7,110 bases of DNA from Blastocatellia bacterium (GTDB lineage Bacteria > Acidobacteriota > Blastocatellia > Pyrinomonadales > Pyrinomonadaceae): the NCBI GenBank assembly GCA_003175865.1, contig PSRF01000118.1, positions 1 through 7,110 of the forward strand. The letters run 5' to 3'. How positions within the stretch are numbered: position 1 is the first letter of the stretch; each line of letters starts with the position of its first letter. Below are positions 1-5,437 of the stretch, one piece after another. The translations under genes were made by a program, and so were the position numbers. The notes below the pieces were generated by a model that was not told the DNA's origin, ran no database searches, and saw nothing but the letters and a program-made list of their open reading frames with translations.

Positions 1-657
1 AAGAGGTGAAGGCGGTCCGCGCTTACGGATATGAGAAGAGAAACGTGACTTCGGTATTTGCCCTTCGAAGGCGACAGAAGGCGTTACAGAGGAATATGCG
101 CTCTCGAAAGGATGGAGGAGTGGTAATCCAAGATCATGAAATGTGGCGGAACTTAAGGCAGAAGTCTTTCGCCCTCGCTTAAGTTTGTGGCTGTTTGATG
201 GAACGTTGCCGTTGAGGAGGTCATCAATTTGATGATGAAGGTAACTGTCAGATGAGACCGCAAAATTCCCATCACCGTCATTAAGGAAAACAACCGCATC
301 TCTGGTTTCGCTTCTTGAGACCCAAACGAGATCGACGTCGCCGTCTTGATCGAAATCACCAGCCAGTAGACTGCCAGAATTGTCATGGTTCGCGGTAAAT
401 GCGATCTCAGACTTACGATAATTTCCGAACTGAAACTCGATGGTCTTATCGTTAACATTTGATCGTAGCAAGAGACGGTCTTGCCGGAGATCCAAATCAA
501 AGTCACCCGCAACACCTAAGTTGATAGGTAAAAAGCTTGGTTTGGGTCGAGGATTTTGGTGATGAGGATGGGCATGCGCTTTGGGAACGCAGGAGTAAAT
601 AAACAGCACGAGCAGAGTTATTGCTACTGCTCGTCGAGCTTTACGTGGGGCTTTCAT
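1..657 (-). CDS. Exported FG-GAP/VCBS-repeat protein, 3' end outside window
   Basis: An open frame of 219 codons runs from an ATG at 657 off the left edge without a stop, so the C-terminus is missing. An in-frame stop lies 12 bases upstream of the ATG, which fixes this start; no good Shine-Dalgarno is visible. Residues 1-9 are basic (MKAPRKARR), residues 10-24 are hydrophobic, and A27-H28-A29 is a plausible signal peptidase I site; C23 is a poor lipobox. A short His/Pro-rich stretch follows (residues 28-40). Two FG-GAP/VCBS-like blades are visible: a degenerate one with GDFDLDLRQD (51-60) and a clear one with AGDFDQDGDVDLVWV (99-113), followed by VVFLNDGDGNF (122-132). The Asp-rich loops are the calcium-binding type of integrin-like repeats. 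From about residue 150 the tail is basic and unrecognised. The family role is usually extracellular adhesion or scaffolding; the specific job here is unknown. A shadow frame on the same strand covers 153-515 but lacks these motifs. Confidence 0.8.
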   Translation of the reverse strand, partial: MKAPRKARRAVAITLLVLFIYSCVPKAHAHPHHQNPRPKPSFLPINLGVAGDFDLDLRQDRLLLRSNVNDKTIEFQFGNYRKSEIAFTANHDNSGSLLAGDFDQDGDVDLVWVSRSETRDAVVFLNDGDGNFAVSSDSYLHHQIDDLLNGNVPSNSHKLKRGRKTSALSSATFHDLGLPLLHPFESAYSSVTPSVAFEGQIPKSRFSSHIRKRGPPSPL

Positions 658-906
658 ACGAATTCGGAATCATCATACTCCAATTGTGATCGAGTGGCAC
701 CATCTCGGAGCTCGTTGGGCCGAGACCTTAGCCGACCACGGGTCTTGGTAGGTATTTCAGTAAACGTGAGATAGGCGTCAGTCCGTTGATGGACTCATCT
801 TTGAGGACGGAACTACTGAGATGCGACAGAGCATATTGGCGGACATTCGAGAGGGTTAAGGTGAATTTCGCGCTGTTTCAGAAAAGAATTGTGTGCTTTC
901 TCGATG
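658..906. other. Intergenic gap between DUF2950 gene and FG-GAP gene
   Basis: These 249 bases lie between two leftward genes. I see no convincing gene, RNA or rho-independent terminator in them. On the minus strand a TATGAT hexamer at 677-672 could be a -10 box for the FG-GAP gene, which would give a very short leader, but no matching -35 is seen. A weak 5+6+5 inverted repeat (AGTCC-N6-GGACT) lies at 780-795. The gap is long enough that the FG-GAP gene may have its own promoter. Confidence 0.5.
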
Positions 907-1875
907 CTATTCTTCAGCTACCGGACTCCAACTCGCATCAGGGTTGAAACGATCAATTCTTTTCACGACTTCGAGCGTGTTTGGACCGAAGTCTTTTTCG
1001 TAAACCACCCCATCCTGACTAACCATGAAAGTCTTGACGCCCGTGACTCGATATTGGGCCGGTGCTGCGATTAGCGCAAACCCACCAATCATCACGCCCT
1101 TCACGACGTAGTCTAATTCACCCAGTGGTGCCGCCGGTCCTTGTCCTTTTAAGACCTGAAAAAAGTAGCCGCGGTAAGGTTCATTACGGCTCGTGTAACC
1201 ACGCGCAATAGCCTTCGCGACATTTTCTCCGATTGGACCATCCCATGTTCCATCGGAGTTTTGCCAGGCCAGGCCATCCTGTTTACCAGGTGTACTAATA
1301 ATTCGCTGTGCGTACTGATTAACTCCCGATTCCTCGTGCTTCATCATCGCGTACTCATATTGAGCTTCAACATAACCGCGACAGATTTCGATCGCATCGA
1401 GTTCGTTTCGACCAACGCGGCGTAAGAGCACTTCTTCGCGACCAGCTTTTGTATCGAAGTACCACTTGCCACCAACTTTGATTAACGGTACTGGGAAAGG
1501 CCAGCTATCGTTTCCGACATTCAAGATCAATCGGTTTGGATTTTGGGGAAGCTTGGAAAGACTCTGTTTCGTTCTTACCTGTGAAGCAAATTCGATCGAC
1601 ATTTCCTTATCGCGGACTGGTTCACCACTGTGAATGATGTCGTAGCTGTTAGGGCCAAGGATCGTTTCAAGTGTCTTTTCGTCAAACTTCTCAGCGGCAG
1701 CTGTCAACGCATCTACCGCTTCCTGAGGTGTTGCGAATCCAGTTCCCATCGAGGCCGCAGTCGCTTGTGCGCCGGTCCGTGGTATCGCAGCAGATAAAAG
1801 CAAAGATGAAGATGCGAGCGCGCAAGCCAGCGTGAGAATACTTACACGCCTTAGTTTTGAGAAAGTCGATCTCAT
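907..1875 (-). CDS. DUF2950 family exported protein
   Basis: The product has 322 residues. Residues 1-10 are basic, 11-31 are hydrophobic, and cleavage is likely near G35-A36-Q37 or A40-A41, so it is exported to the periplasm or envelope. The mature part matches DUF2950 as I know it: an N-terminal helix segment with FATPQEAVDAL (47-57), a GKWYFDTKAG block (136-145), GRNEL (155-159) followed by a helix with a conserved-looking C165, and the C-terminal core PYRGYFFQVLKGQGP (233-247) with a hydrophobic GGFALIAAPAQY (264-275) and a DGVVYEKDFG stretch (288-297). The biochemical function is unknown. The start at 1875 is chosen because AAGGAG sits 8 bases upstream and the signal peptide begins there. 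The same frame stays open 351 bases further upstream, but only as an Ala/Val-rich shadow of the DUF3300 glycine-rich tail. It lies 25 bases after the DUF3300 gene, so the two are probably co-transcribed. Confidence 0.9.
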   Translation of the reverse strand: MRSTFSKLRRVSILTLACALASSSLLLSAAIPRTGAQATAASMGTGFATPQEAVDALTAAAEKFDEKTLETILGPNSYDIIHSGEPVRDKEMSIEFASQVRTKQSLSKLPQNPNRLILNVGNDSWPFPVPLIKVGGKWYFDTKAGREEVLLRRVGRNELDAIEICRGYVEAQYEYAMMKHEESGVNQYAQRIISTPGKQDGLAWQNSDGTWDGPIGENVAKAIARGYTSRNEPYRGYFFQVLKGQGPAAPLGELDYVVKGVMIGGFALIAAPAQYRVTGVKTFMVSQDGVVYEKDFGPNTLEVVKRIDRFNPDASWSPVAEE

Positions 1876-1883
1876 ATTTCGAA

Positions 1884-1889
1884 CTCCTT
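1884..1889 (-). promoter_or_regulatory. Ribosome binding site of the DUF2950 gene
   Basis: On the minus strand this reads AAGGAG, 8 bases before the ATG at 1875, inside the 25-base gap after the DUF3300 stop. It decides the start against the much longer open frame that runs upstream through the DUF3300 gene. Confidence 0.8.
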
Positions 1890-1900
1890 GCACAATTTGC

Positions 1901-2014
1901 TTACCTCCGACGACCACCACCACCGCCGCGACTTCCTCCGCCCCCACGACTTCCACCGAACCCTCCACTGCTGCGGCTACCGCCCCCGTAACCACCGCGG
2001 CTGCCCATGCTGGA
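1901..2014 (-). repeat. Gly/Arg/Ser-rich (RGG-like) C-terminal coding repeat
   Basis: This stretch encodes residues 451-488 of the DUF3300 protein: irregular GGSRGGGGSRGGGGGRRR-type sequence with almost only Gly, Arg and Ser. The DNA is a run of degenerate GGN and CGN codons, not an exact tandem array. Such tails are predicted to be disordered, and the high arginine content makes the end strongly basic. Confidence 0.75.
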
Positions 2015-3367
2015 TGATCCACGATTAACGCTGCTGCGTGCGCTACTGTTGCTGAAGCCGCCAAAGCCGCCACGATTTGATGAACTGCTGCCGAGACTGC
2101 GGTTGCCGATACGATCAGCGCCGCTCCGATTGCCAAGGCTTCCGCTATTCCCAAGGTTTCCCCGGTTCGACACACTCCCACTGCCACCAAAATTTCCGCG
2201 GTTCGAGACGCCACCATTACCAACATTTCCTGCGTTTCCGAAGCTGCCTCGATTTCCTACTCCACCGGGCCGAGTCGTACTACCAAGACTGCCTCCCTGT
2301 CTTCCGATCTGACCGCGAGCGTTCCGCTGTCTGTTGGCAAGAGAATCTCCGCGCGTCGTGCCACCAAATCGATCGGCCGTAGCTCGATCCCGATACGGCG
2401 CACCTCCTCGATGTGATGGATTGTGTTGCCATTTGTTACCACCGCCGAGCGGGTTCACTCGATTGCCTCCACCCAGGTTGCCGCGATTACCTCCGCCGAG
2501 GTTGCCGCGATTGCCTCCGCCGAGCGGATTGACTCGGTTGCCACCGCCGATGTTGGTATTCCGATTAAAATTGTTATTGCGATTGATATTGATATCGCCG
2601 CCACCCCAGCCACAGCCCCAACCCCAACCACCGCCCCAAAAGAAGCCCATCGTTATTCCAACGCCGAAAGAGATCGCTGCGGCTGCATACATACCGCCGT
2701 AGTAGGGTGGATAGTAAATAGCAGGATAGGGCCACACGGCTGGACCATAGACATAGACGGGATCGTATGAGGGCACATAAACAACCTGTGGATTTGCTTG
2801 TTCGATTACGATCACCTGTTTGCTCTCGACCACCTGCACTTCCACCTTCTGTTGCTCGTTAGTCTTCAACGCTCCTTTGTCCTGTGCCTTCTTGCGCATC
2901 CGCTGAACCGCGTCCATTACATCGCTCTGTTGCGCGAGGAATGCATTACCCAGGTCGGTGGTCCATTGGATGTCATCAGCTAAACGCTTTACTACATCCG
3001 GCAAAGCAGCCAATGCCTGGACGCTTGGATCCCAAGGCTGTTTCTCGACTGCCTCCGCCAGCTTTTGTTGGTTCCCGGCAAGACTCTGATTTCGGTCCAA
3101 CCATTGCTGCAGTTGCATAATTTCCAAAGGATAAGTTGAGGCAACAAGTGTCTGACTGAGCAAGCTGTCCGGATAAAGCGCGATCGGTGCCACCAAAGAG
3201 TCCAGCTGATCTGTTGGGATTTTCGCGTTTTCTTGAGGACTCGTTGGAACTGCGCCATTAACAAGCAAGATCGAATTACCGGGCACAAAAGTGAGTGCGC
3301 ATAGCAGCGCTACCAGAAACGAAACTCCCCTTCGGGCAACTCCGAATCTTCGATGTATGATATTCAT
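1901..3367 (-). CDS. DUF3300 family exported protein with Gly/Asn/Arg-rich tail
   Basis: The product has 488 residues. A basic N-terminus (RRFGVARR, 6-13) and hydrophobic stretch (14-36) form a signal peptide. Residues about 52-200 are the DUF3300 domain: DQLDSLVAPIALYPDSLLSQ (53-72), a TYP-LEIMQLQQWL helix (78-90), WDPSVQALAALP (112-123), and the VVYVPSYDPVYVYGP strand (195-209). Next comes a Tyr/Pro-rich segment (212-224), a possible membrane-inserting Ala/Gly/Phe stretch (224-244) and a GGGWGWGCGWGGG turn (245-257). Residues from 258 to the end are low complexity: Asn/Arg, tandem GGGNR repeats, NRG repeats and a final RGG/GR-rich tail. E. coli YacH is a known DUF3300 member; function is unknown. 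A GAGAGGTG ribosome site precedes the ATG. The gene follows DUF4136 by 100 bases and precedes DUF2950 by 25. The tail suggests a disordered, positively charged surface or binding region; this is inference. Confidence 0.9.
   Translation of the reverse strand: MNIIHRRFGVARRGVSFLVALLCALTFVPGNSILLVNGAVPTSPQENAKIPTDQLDSLVAPIALYPDSLLSQTLVASTYPLEIMQLQQWLDRNQSLAGNQQKLAEAVEKQPWDPSVQALAALPDVVKRLADDIQWTTDLGNAFLAQQSDVMDAVQRMRKKAQDKGALKTNEQQKVEVQVVESKQVIVIEQANPQVVYVPSYDPVYVYGPAVWPYPAIYYPPYYGGMYAAAAISFGVGITMGFFWGGGWGWGCGWGGGDININRNNNFNRNTNIGGGNRVNPLGGGNRGNLGGGNRGNLGGGNRVNPLGGGNKWQHNPSHRGGAPYRDRATADRFGGTTRGDSLANRQRNARGQIGRQGGSLGSTTRPGGVGNRGSFGNAGNVGNGGVSNRGNFGGSGSVSNRGNLGNSGSLGNRSGADRIGNRSLGSSSSNRGGFGGFSNSSARSSVNRGSSSMGSRGGYGGGSRSSGGFGGSRGGGGSRGGGGGRRR
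2090..2263 (-). repeat. Degenerate NRG tandem coding repeats in the DUF3300 gene
   Basis: Residues 369-426 of the DUF3300 protein carry repeats of roughly 12-17 residues built around GNRG or SNRG, for example GNRGSFGNAG, SNRGNFGGSGS and SNRGNLGNSGS. Copies differ at several positions, so the array is old or under selection for composition rather than exact sequence. Confidence 0.7.
2438..2548 (-). repeat. GGGNR tandem coding repeats in the DUF3300 gene
   Basis: Residues 274-310 of the DUF3300 protein are four tandem units of 8 or 9 residues, in the order GGGNRVNPL, GGGNRGNL, GGGNRGNL, GGGNRVNPL, ending with GGGN. The DNA copies are nearly identical: the block GAGGTTGCCGCGATT, plus-strand sense, occurs twice, separated by 12 bases. 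The near-identity suggests recent duplication by slippage or unequal exchange. Confidence 0.8.
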
Positions 3368-3467
3368 TTCACACCTCTCGCGTTTTAATCCGTTAGGTTT
3401 GAACCTGCGATAGTGAATGAATCGGTCTCGAAAACTGGTTCAGCAGACTCCCCTGGTGCCACTGCCT
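3368..3467. other. Short intergenic gap between DUF4136 and DUF3300 genes
   Basis: These 100 bases separate two leftward genes. They hold the DUF3300 ribosome site (GAGAGGTG on the minus strand, 3379-3372; AGAGG core 6 bases from the ATG) and a small AGGTT-N3-ACCT-like inverted repeat near 3391-3403. I see no terminator with a T-run, so read-through from DUF4136 into DUF3300 is possible but a separate promoter cannot be excluded. Confidence 0.5.
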
Positions 3468-4049
3468 TTATTTCTTTGGCGGCGGGGGATACTTCTTGAA
3501 CAGTTTCGCCATGGCTTTGTTCAAGTTCTTGTTGACTTTGTTCGGGTCCTTGCCAGAGCCGAGCGTTTTCGATGCCTGGCCCTTCCAGATTTGGTTCTTC
3601 GCAGCAGCGTCATAGATATCCACATCCAAAGTACCGATATGAATTGTTTCGCTCGTGGTAGTTGTAGTCGAGGTTGACATTCCTCCATAACCGCCCCAGC
3701 CACCCCAACGACCATAACCCCACCCCATATCACCGGTGCTGAAAGAGTTCCACTGTTTTTCTTCACTAACAGCAGCCTGGTACGTAACGACCAGGTCAGC
3801 ATCGCCGCTGCTCACTTTGCTCAGTCCTTTTGTGGCAAGCTGCGAATCGATGGCCTGGATGATCTGGCTGTCCAGAATGTCATTGGGATACTGGGCCTTT
3901 GGAACACGCTCCCATCTGTAAGTCTTGTACTTCGAGAAATCCGTCCCAGGCATAAAGTTGTACTTAATTTCCTGGGCAGAAGCGGCTACAGAGGTAACCA
4001 CAACCAGACAAACCGCGGCTAATAGATTCCACGTCTTCAAGATTTTCAT
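3468..4049 (-). CDS. DUF4136 family exported protein
   Basis: The product has 193 residues. Residues 1-25 form a signal peptide (K-rich start, hydrophobic 8-22, A23-S24-A25 before Q26); there is no lipobox cysteine at the cleavage site, unlike many DUF4136 proteins that are lipoproteins, so it is probably soluble in the periplasm. The domain is recognised from the opening strand YNFMPGTDFSKYKTYRWE (30-47), the amphipathic segment ILDSQIIQAIDSQLATKGL (58-76), the DADLVVTYQAAV strand (83-94), the TETIHIGTLDVDIYDAAAKN block (133-152) with QIWKGQASKTL (153-163), and the helix KVNKNLNKAMAKLFKKYPP (171-189). An unusual insert, GWGYGRWGGWGGYGG (109-123), followed by a Ser/Thr run, sits in the middle and resembles the GWG turn of the neighbouring DUF3300 protein. 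Function is unknown. AAAGGA lies about 11 bases before the ATG. It is the first leftward gene after the divergent region. Confidence 0.9.
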   Translation of the reverse strand: MKILKTWNLLAAVCLVVVTSVAASAQEIKYNFMPGTDFSKYKTYRWERVPKAQYPNDILDSQIIQAIDSQLATKGLSKVSSGDADLVVTYQAAVSEEKQWNSFSTGDMGWGYGRWGGWGGYGGMSTSTTTTTSETIHIGTLDVDIYDAAAKNQIWKGQASKTLGSGKDPNKVNKNLNKAMAKLFKKYPPPPKK

Positions 4050-4124
4050 CTCGGCTACCGTCCTTTGAACAGAGATTGCTTTGGTAAGCCAGAGGATCTT
4101 ATTGAGGGTCAGCGGAGCTCATAA

Positions 4125-4140
4125 CTGTCAATTCTGACAG
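4125..4140. promoter_or_regulatory. Candidate operator, perfect 6+4+6 inverted repeat
   Basis: The sequence is CTGTCA-ATTC-TGACAG: two perfect 6-base arms around 4 bases. The arms do not form a terminator-like stem (no T-run, low GC). Its position 76 bases upstream of the DUF4136 start, overlapping a TTGACA hexamer on the minus strand, fits binding of a dimeric regulator. I cannot assign a regulator family. Confidence 0.45.
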
Positions 4141-4354
4141 GAATCAGAGTAGGCACCCAGAAATGTTGGCGTCTGCCTCGCCTGTAAAAAGTACCAGTAC
4201 TCTAGGGTCAAATAGCATGTGAAAGTCTGGAGCGAGTCACTCCCCCAAAGACTCAGCAGTCACCAAGCGCAGCTATTGGGCACCTCAAATCCGTCTGCGA
4301 CGTGCCCATCTTTCGATCTCCGAATTGGGTTTCTACTGGCGTTTCGTTTGTCTT

Positions 4355-4360
4355 GAAAGG
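4355..4360 (+). promoter_or_regulatory. Ribosome binding site supporting the TTG start
   Basis: GAAAGG lies 10 bases before the TTG at 4371. An in-frame TGA at 4362-4364 rules out any earlier start, and the next in-frame ATG/GTG candidates would cut into the hydrophobic export segment. Confidence 0.6.
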
Positions 4361-4370
4361 CTGATTCGCA

Positions 4371-5387
4371 TTGAAACTGCTCGGAATTATTAAGATCTTA
4401 ATTCTCGCTGGGGCAGTGATTGGAGTGGTGTCATGGCTTGCGACTGCCAATCGCTCGCAAGCGTCTTCTCTGAAATTCTCACGAACGACCGGCAACGCGC
4501 GATTTGATGACACCGACTACGTCGGGAGCGACGCGTGTAAGGACTGTCACGAAGATCAGTTCAAGAATTTTTCTCATACATCACACGCCAAGCTTTCAAC
4601 CATTAGTAGTTGGAAGGACAAAGTAACCGGTTGCGAAGCATGCCATGGTCCAGGGAAGGCCCACATCGCCGAAGGTGATCCGACAAAGATCATTTCATTC
4701 AAAAACAAATCTCCAAAGGAAATTTCGGAGACCTGTCTCTCATGTCATGCCGGCAAAGAAGAGCGAAATAATTTTCGTCGTGGCGAGCACTGGCGAAATG
4801 ACATCGGTTGTACGGATTGCCATTCGACGCACTCTCCTGCAACCGGTCGAAACGTTGCGCAATCAATCACCTTTGTTGGGCGAGCTAATGCGGAGAAACC
4901 CGATTTCTCAACGCTTCATCTGTTGAAAGTCGGTGAGCCGCAGTTGTGTATGAGTTGCCATTCCGAAGTAAAGCCTGATTTCAACAAGCCGTTTCATCAC
5001 AAAGTTCTGGAAGGAACGATGAAGTGCAGCGACTGTCACAATCCTCACGGTGGATTCGAATTGAAACAAACGAGACTAGCCACTGGGGCTGATGCGGCGT
5101 GCATAAAGTGTCATGCCGATAAACAAGGACCCTTCACTTACGAACATGCGCCGCTTAAGACAGAAGGGTGCGCAGTTTGTCATTCACCACATGGTTCTGC
5201 CAATCCGAGATTATTGAAGTTCAGCAGGGTGAATCAATTGTGCTTAACGTGCCACAGTGTGGATCACGGGGTAGGAAACGACGAACCCGCTGGACCAACG
5301 CACAACCAGAACGCTCAGTACGCTGATTGCACGAATTGTCATGTGAAGATCCATGGGTCCCGTACGAGTCCAGTGTTTTTCCGATAG
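4371..5387 (+). CDS. Decaheme c-type cytochrome, MtrA/DmsE/PioA family
   Basis: The product has 338 residues, close to the usual MtrA length. It carries ten CXXCH heme-binding motifs, starting at residues 56, 88, 122, 147, 193, 219, 244, 267, 291 and 320. Additional histidines suited as distal ligands lie between them (for example H69/H72, H98, H140, H154, H183, H209, H226, H259, H274, H311). Spacing in the second half is regular (23-29 residues), while the first half is looser. Residues 1-24 are a Lys-start hydrophobic export segment, either a signal peptide or an anchor, needed for heme attachment in the periplasm. In this family the protein is a periplasmic electron wire that inserts into an outer-membrane barrel and passes electrons to or from the outside. 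The start is TTG. The barrel gene follows by 50 bases, supporting the assignment. I leave the symbol blank because MtrA, DmsE and PioA differ by partner, and the partners lie outside the window. Confidence 0.93.
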   Translation: MKLLGIIKILILAGAVIGVVSWLATANRSQASSLKFSRTTGNARFDDTDYVGSDACKDCHEDQFKNFSHTSHAKLSTISSWKDKVTGCEACHGPGKAHIAEGDPTKIISFKNKSPKEISETCLSCHAGKEERNNFRRGEHWRNDIGCTDCHSTHSPATGRNVAQSITFVGRANAEKPDFSTLHLLKVGEPQLCMSCHSEVKPDFNKPFHHKVLEGTMKCSDCHNPHGGFELKQTRLATGADAACIKCHADKQGPFTYEHAPLKTEGCAVCHSPHGSANPRLLKFSRVNQLCLTCHSVDHGVGNDEPAGPTHNQNAQYADCTNCHVKIHGSRTSPVFFR

Positions 5388-5437
5388 GTCGACGTTCCGT
5401 TGAGCATGTGAGGGGCAGTTAATAAGACGAGGCTGGC

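Larger units (their letters stand above)
4050..4370. promoter_or_regulatory. Divergent intergenic region between DUF4136 and decaheme cytochrome genes
   Basis: This 321-base region separates the leftward and rightward blocks, so it must contain the promoter of the cytochrome operon and probably that of the DUF4136 gene. It holds a perfect inverted repeat at 4125-4140 and a second, shorter one at 4190-4201. A TTGACA hexamer reads leftwards at 4131-4126, a possible -35 box for DUF4136, but no good -10 lies at the expected distance. I could not pick a convincing promoter for the rightward genes. I see no coding sequence of its own in this region. Confidence 0.6.

Noticed and set aside
153..515. 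A 120-residue minus-strand frame
   Set aside because: It overlaps the FG-GAP gene in a different frame, has no recognisable motifs, and the other frame shows a signal peptide and DxDxDG-type loops.
556..774. A 72-residue plus-strand frame starting MVMRMG
   Set aside because: Most of it is antisense to the signal peptide and N-terminus of the FG-GAP gene; no family features are seen.
780..795. AGTCC-N6-GGACT inverted repeat considered as a terminator
   Set aside because: The arms are only 5 bases and no T-run follows on either strand.
1876..2226. Upstream extension of the DUF2950 frame by 117 codons
   Set aside because: It is an Ala/Val-rich reading of the DUF3300 glycine-rich tail in another frame. 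A strong ribosome site and signal peptide place the real start at 1875.
2438..2548. Tandem repeat considered as a CRISPR-like array
   Set aside because: Units are 24-27 bases with no unique spacers, keep the reading frame and translate to GGGNR units, so they are protein-coding repeats.
2007..2770. Several Pro/Leu/Arg-rich plus-strand frames
   Set aside because: They are antisense shadows of the DUF3300 low-complexity tail, where repeated GGN and CGN codons suppress stops on the other strand.
4253..4513. An 86-residue minus-strand frame across the divergent region and cytochrome start
   Set aside because: It overlaps the export segment of the cytochrome antisense and has no ribosome site, signal peptide or family motif that I recognise.
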